Shown: positions 5,953 through 7,086 of the stretch, piece by piece
Numbering within the stretch: position 1 is the first letter of the stretch
Layout: the number at the start of each line of letters is the position of its first letter
Assembly (NCBI GenBank): GCA_027298165.1
Contig: JAPUGN010000040.1
Location: forward strand, 1-7,086
Origin: Nitrospinota bacterium
GTDB lineage: Bacteria; Nitrospinota; Nitrospinia; Nitrospinales; Nitrospinaceae
Length of the DNA stretch: 7,086 nucleotides
Direction of reading: 5' to 3'
Made by a program: the position numbers and the translations under genes
The notes under the pieces: model-generated
Databases searched by the model: none
What the model saw: the letters and a program-made list of their open reading frames with translations, nothing else
Told to the model about the DNA's origin: nothing

Positions 5953-6585
5953 ATGAACTCACTGTTGATCCTAGGTGCCGGAGGACACGGCAAGGTGGTG
6001 GCGGACACCGCCGCCGTTTCCGGTCAATGGGAGAGAATCGTTTTTCTGGATGACCGGCATCCCTCCCTCGAAGCGGTCCTCGACTGGCCGGTGATCGGCT
6101 GCATTAAGGAAACCAAAGGTTTTTTGTCTGAATATTCCGGTTTCTGCGTGGCCATCGGTAATAACAAATTAAGAACCACTTTGCTCAAACAATATCTGGA
6201 TCAAGGTTTCTCCTCTCCCTGCGTGGTGCATCCCACGGCTTATATCAGTCCTTCGGCCACCCTGGAACCGGGATGCGTCGTGTTTGCGCAGGGGGTGGTC
6301 AACGCGGGAGCTCAAGTAGGTACGGGAAGCATTATCAACACCGGGGCCAGCGTCGATCATGATTGCGTATTAGGCGAAGGCGTGCATTTATGCCCGGGCG
6401 TAAGATTGGCCGGGGAGGTCCGGGTGGACCGGCAAACCACCCTGGCAACCGGTTCGGTGGTTATTCCGAAAGTCCACATTGGAAGCCATGTGATGGTCGG
6501 GGCCGGGTCCGTGGTTATCATCGATATCCCGGATCATTCCACCGCGTCGGGAGTTCCTGCAAAAGTCATCAAAGATAATGAGTGA
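5953..6585 (+). CDS. pglD: Sugar O/N-acetyltransferase, left-handed beta-helix (PglD/NeuD/LegH type)
   Basis: A 210-aa acetyl-CoA-dependent transferase, expected to acetylate the 4-amino group of UDP-4-amino-4,6-dideoxy-GlcNAc to give UDP-N,N'-diacetylbacillosamine. Numbered from ATG 5953, the N-terminal nucleotide-sugar half has ILGAGGHGK (6-14, with His12 matching the UDP-site His of PglD), FLDD (31-34) and AIGNN (67-71). Hexapeptide repeats of the left-handed beta-helix run from about residue 93 to the end. The DHD at 135-137 holds the predicted general base His136, equivalent to C. jejuni PglD His125, flanked by acidic residues. The typical ending GVPAKVI is present. Start: an in-frame TTG at 5941 has GAGGGA at 5924-5929 upstream and could add four residues, but the ATG fits the family N-terminus. 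An O-acetylating NeuD role is the alternative; the PglE-type neighbour argues for N-acetylation. Confidence 0.85.
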   Translation: MNSLLILGAGGHGKVVADTAAVSGQWERIVFLDDRHPSLEAVLDWPVIGCIKETKGFLSEYSGFCVAIGNNKLRTTLLKQYLDQGFSSPCVVHPTAYISPSATLEPGCVVFAQGVVNAGAQVGTGSIINTGASVDHDCVLGEGVHLCPGVRLAGEVRVDRQTTLATGSVVIPKVHIGSHVMVGAGSVVIIDIPDHSTASGVPAKVIKDNE

Positions 6586-7086
6586 TTCCTCCAAAAAAAT
6601 TTATTTATCGCCTCCCCACATGAGCGGGCAGGAAATTGAGTTTGTCAAAGAGGCGTTTGCCAGCAACTGGATCGCCCCCTGCGGCCCCAACCAGGAGGCG
6701 TTCGAACAGGAGATGGCAGAATATATTGGAGCCAAAGGCGCCGTCGCCCTCGTTTCCGGTACCGCCGCCATTCACCTCGCGCTTCGGCTATGCGGAGTGG
6801 GACCTGGCGATGTGGTTTTCTGTTCTTCACTCACGTTCATCGGTTCCGCCACGCCCATATTGTTTCTCGGCGCGACCCCTGTGTTCATCGATTCAGAACC
6901 CGAGTCCTGGAACATGTCACCCTCCGCTTTGGAGCGGGCCTTCAAACAGGGCGAGTCCAGCGGTAAGCTCCCCAAGGCGGTGATTGCCGTCAATTTGTAC
7001 GGCCTATGCGCTGATTTCGATTCCTTAAAAATTATTTGCGATCGCTACCAGGTGCCCTTGATTGAGGACGCGGCAGAATCCCTGGG
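6578..7086 (+). CDS. pglE: PLP-dependent sugar aminotransferase, N-terminal part (PglE/DegT family)
   Basis: The first 169 codons of a DegT/DnrJ/EryC1/StrS aminotransferase; the rest lies beyond the right edge. The family uses glutamate to aminate UDP-4-keto-6-deoxy-GlcNAc at C4, just before the acetyltransferase step. The start KIYLSPPHMSGQE (7-19) and SNWIAP (29-34) closely follow C. jejuni PglE (SPPHMGGNE, SNYIAP). The cofactor-phosphate segment SGTAAIH is at 60-66, SSLTFIGSATP follows, and IEDAAESLG (161-169) carries Asp163, which contacts the PLP ring nitrogen. The catalytic lysine should fall about 20-30 residues past the window edge and cannot be checked. Residue 35 is Cys (APCGP) where PglE has Leu. 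The ATG at 6578 overlaps the acetyltransferase stop by 8 bases (ATGAGTGA), and codons 5-8 contain a run of seven A. Confidence 0.88.
   Translation, partial: MSDSSKKIYLSPPHMSGQEIEFVKEAFASNWIAPCGPNQEAFEQEMAEYIGAKGAVALVSGTAAIHLALRLCGVGPGDVVFCSSLTFIGSATPILFLGATPVFIDSEPESWNMSPSALERAFKQGESSGKLPKAVIAVNLYGLCADFDSLKIICDRYQVPLIEDAAESL

Noticed and set aside
7034..7044. GCGATCGC palindrome (HIP1-like, cyanobacterial)
   Set aside because: Only one copy appears in about 7 kb, whereas cyanobacterial genomes rich in HIP1 would show several; no taxonomic weight.
1..7086. CRISPR array, tRNA/rRNA genes, insertion sequence ends or attachment sites
   Set aside because: No regularly spaced repeats, no cloverleaf-like or rRNA sequence, and no transposase or terminal inverted repeats were seen; nearly the whole window is protein-coding.

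Overview
The window is a compact, all-plus-strand block of nucleotide-sugar genes from a bacterial surface-glycan or flagellin-glycosylation locus. Seven complete genes and one partial gene run in the same direction, most joined by ATGA-type overlaps. The host cannot be named from the sequence. The gene content (a legionaminic-acid-type nonulosonate pathway), mixed base composition and TGA/TAA stops fit a Gram-negative bacterium, for example a proteobacterium or a related environmental phylum; this is inference.

Layout. Bases 1-92 hold what looks like the last residues of an upstream carbohydrate gene (tentative). Bases 93-305 are A/T-rich and include a good extended -10 promoter candidate (183-191). 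Module A (306-3009) is an N-acetyl sugar amidotransferase (PseA/WbpG/LegM type), then a HisF-like and a HisH-like protein, each pair overlapping by 4 bases. Module B (3050-7086) encodes a CMP-nonulosonate cytidylyltransferase (LegF type), a nonulosonate synthase (LegI), a hydrolysing UDP-sugar 2-epimerase (LegG/NeuC), a hexapeptide-repeat acetyltransferase (PglD/NeuD type) and the first 169 codons of a PglE-type PLP aminotransferase, which runs off the window. The only sizeable gaps between genes are 40 bases (HisH to LegF) and 34 bases (LegG to PglD).

How the genes work together (inference from families). The aminotransferase and acetyltransferase would turn UDP-4-keto-6-deoxy-GlcNAc into UDP-N,N'-diacetylbacillosamine. 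LegG would release and epimerise it to 2,4-diacetamido-2,4,6-trideoxymannose, LegI would condense that with phosphoenolpyruvate to di-N-acetyllegionaminic acid, and LegF would activate it with CMP. The 4,6-dehydratase that should start the route is not in the window and may lie downstream. HisH would make ammonia from glutamine and pass it through the HisF-like barrel to the PP-loop amidotransferase, which would convert an N-acetyl group to an acetamidino group. The predicted product is an acetamidino-substituted legionaminic acid.

The most informative single observation is in the HisF-like protein. It keeps the ammonia-gate residues and the HisH-docking residue, but has Glu where histidine-pathway HisF has its second catalytic Asp, and Asp where a phosphate-binding Ser is expected. 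This argues that HisF and HisH here are dedicated ammonia suppliers for glycan modification, not histidine biosynthesis enzymes.
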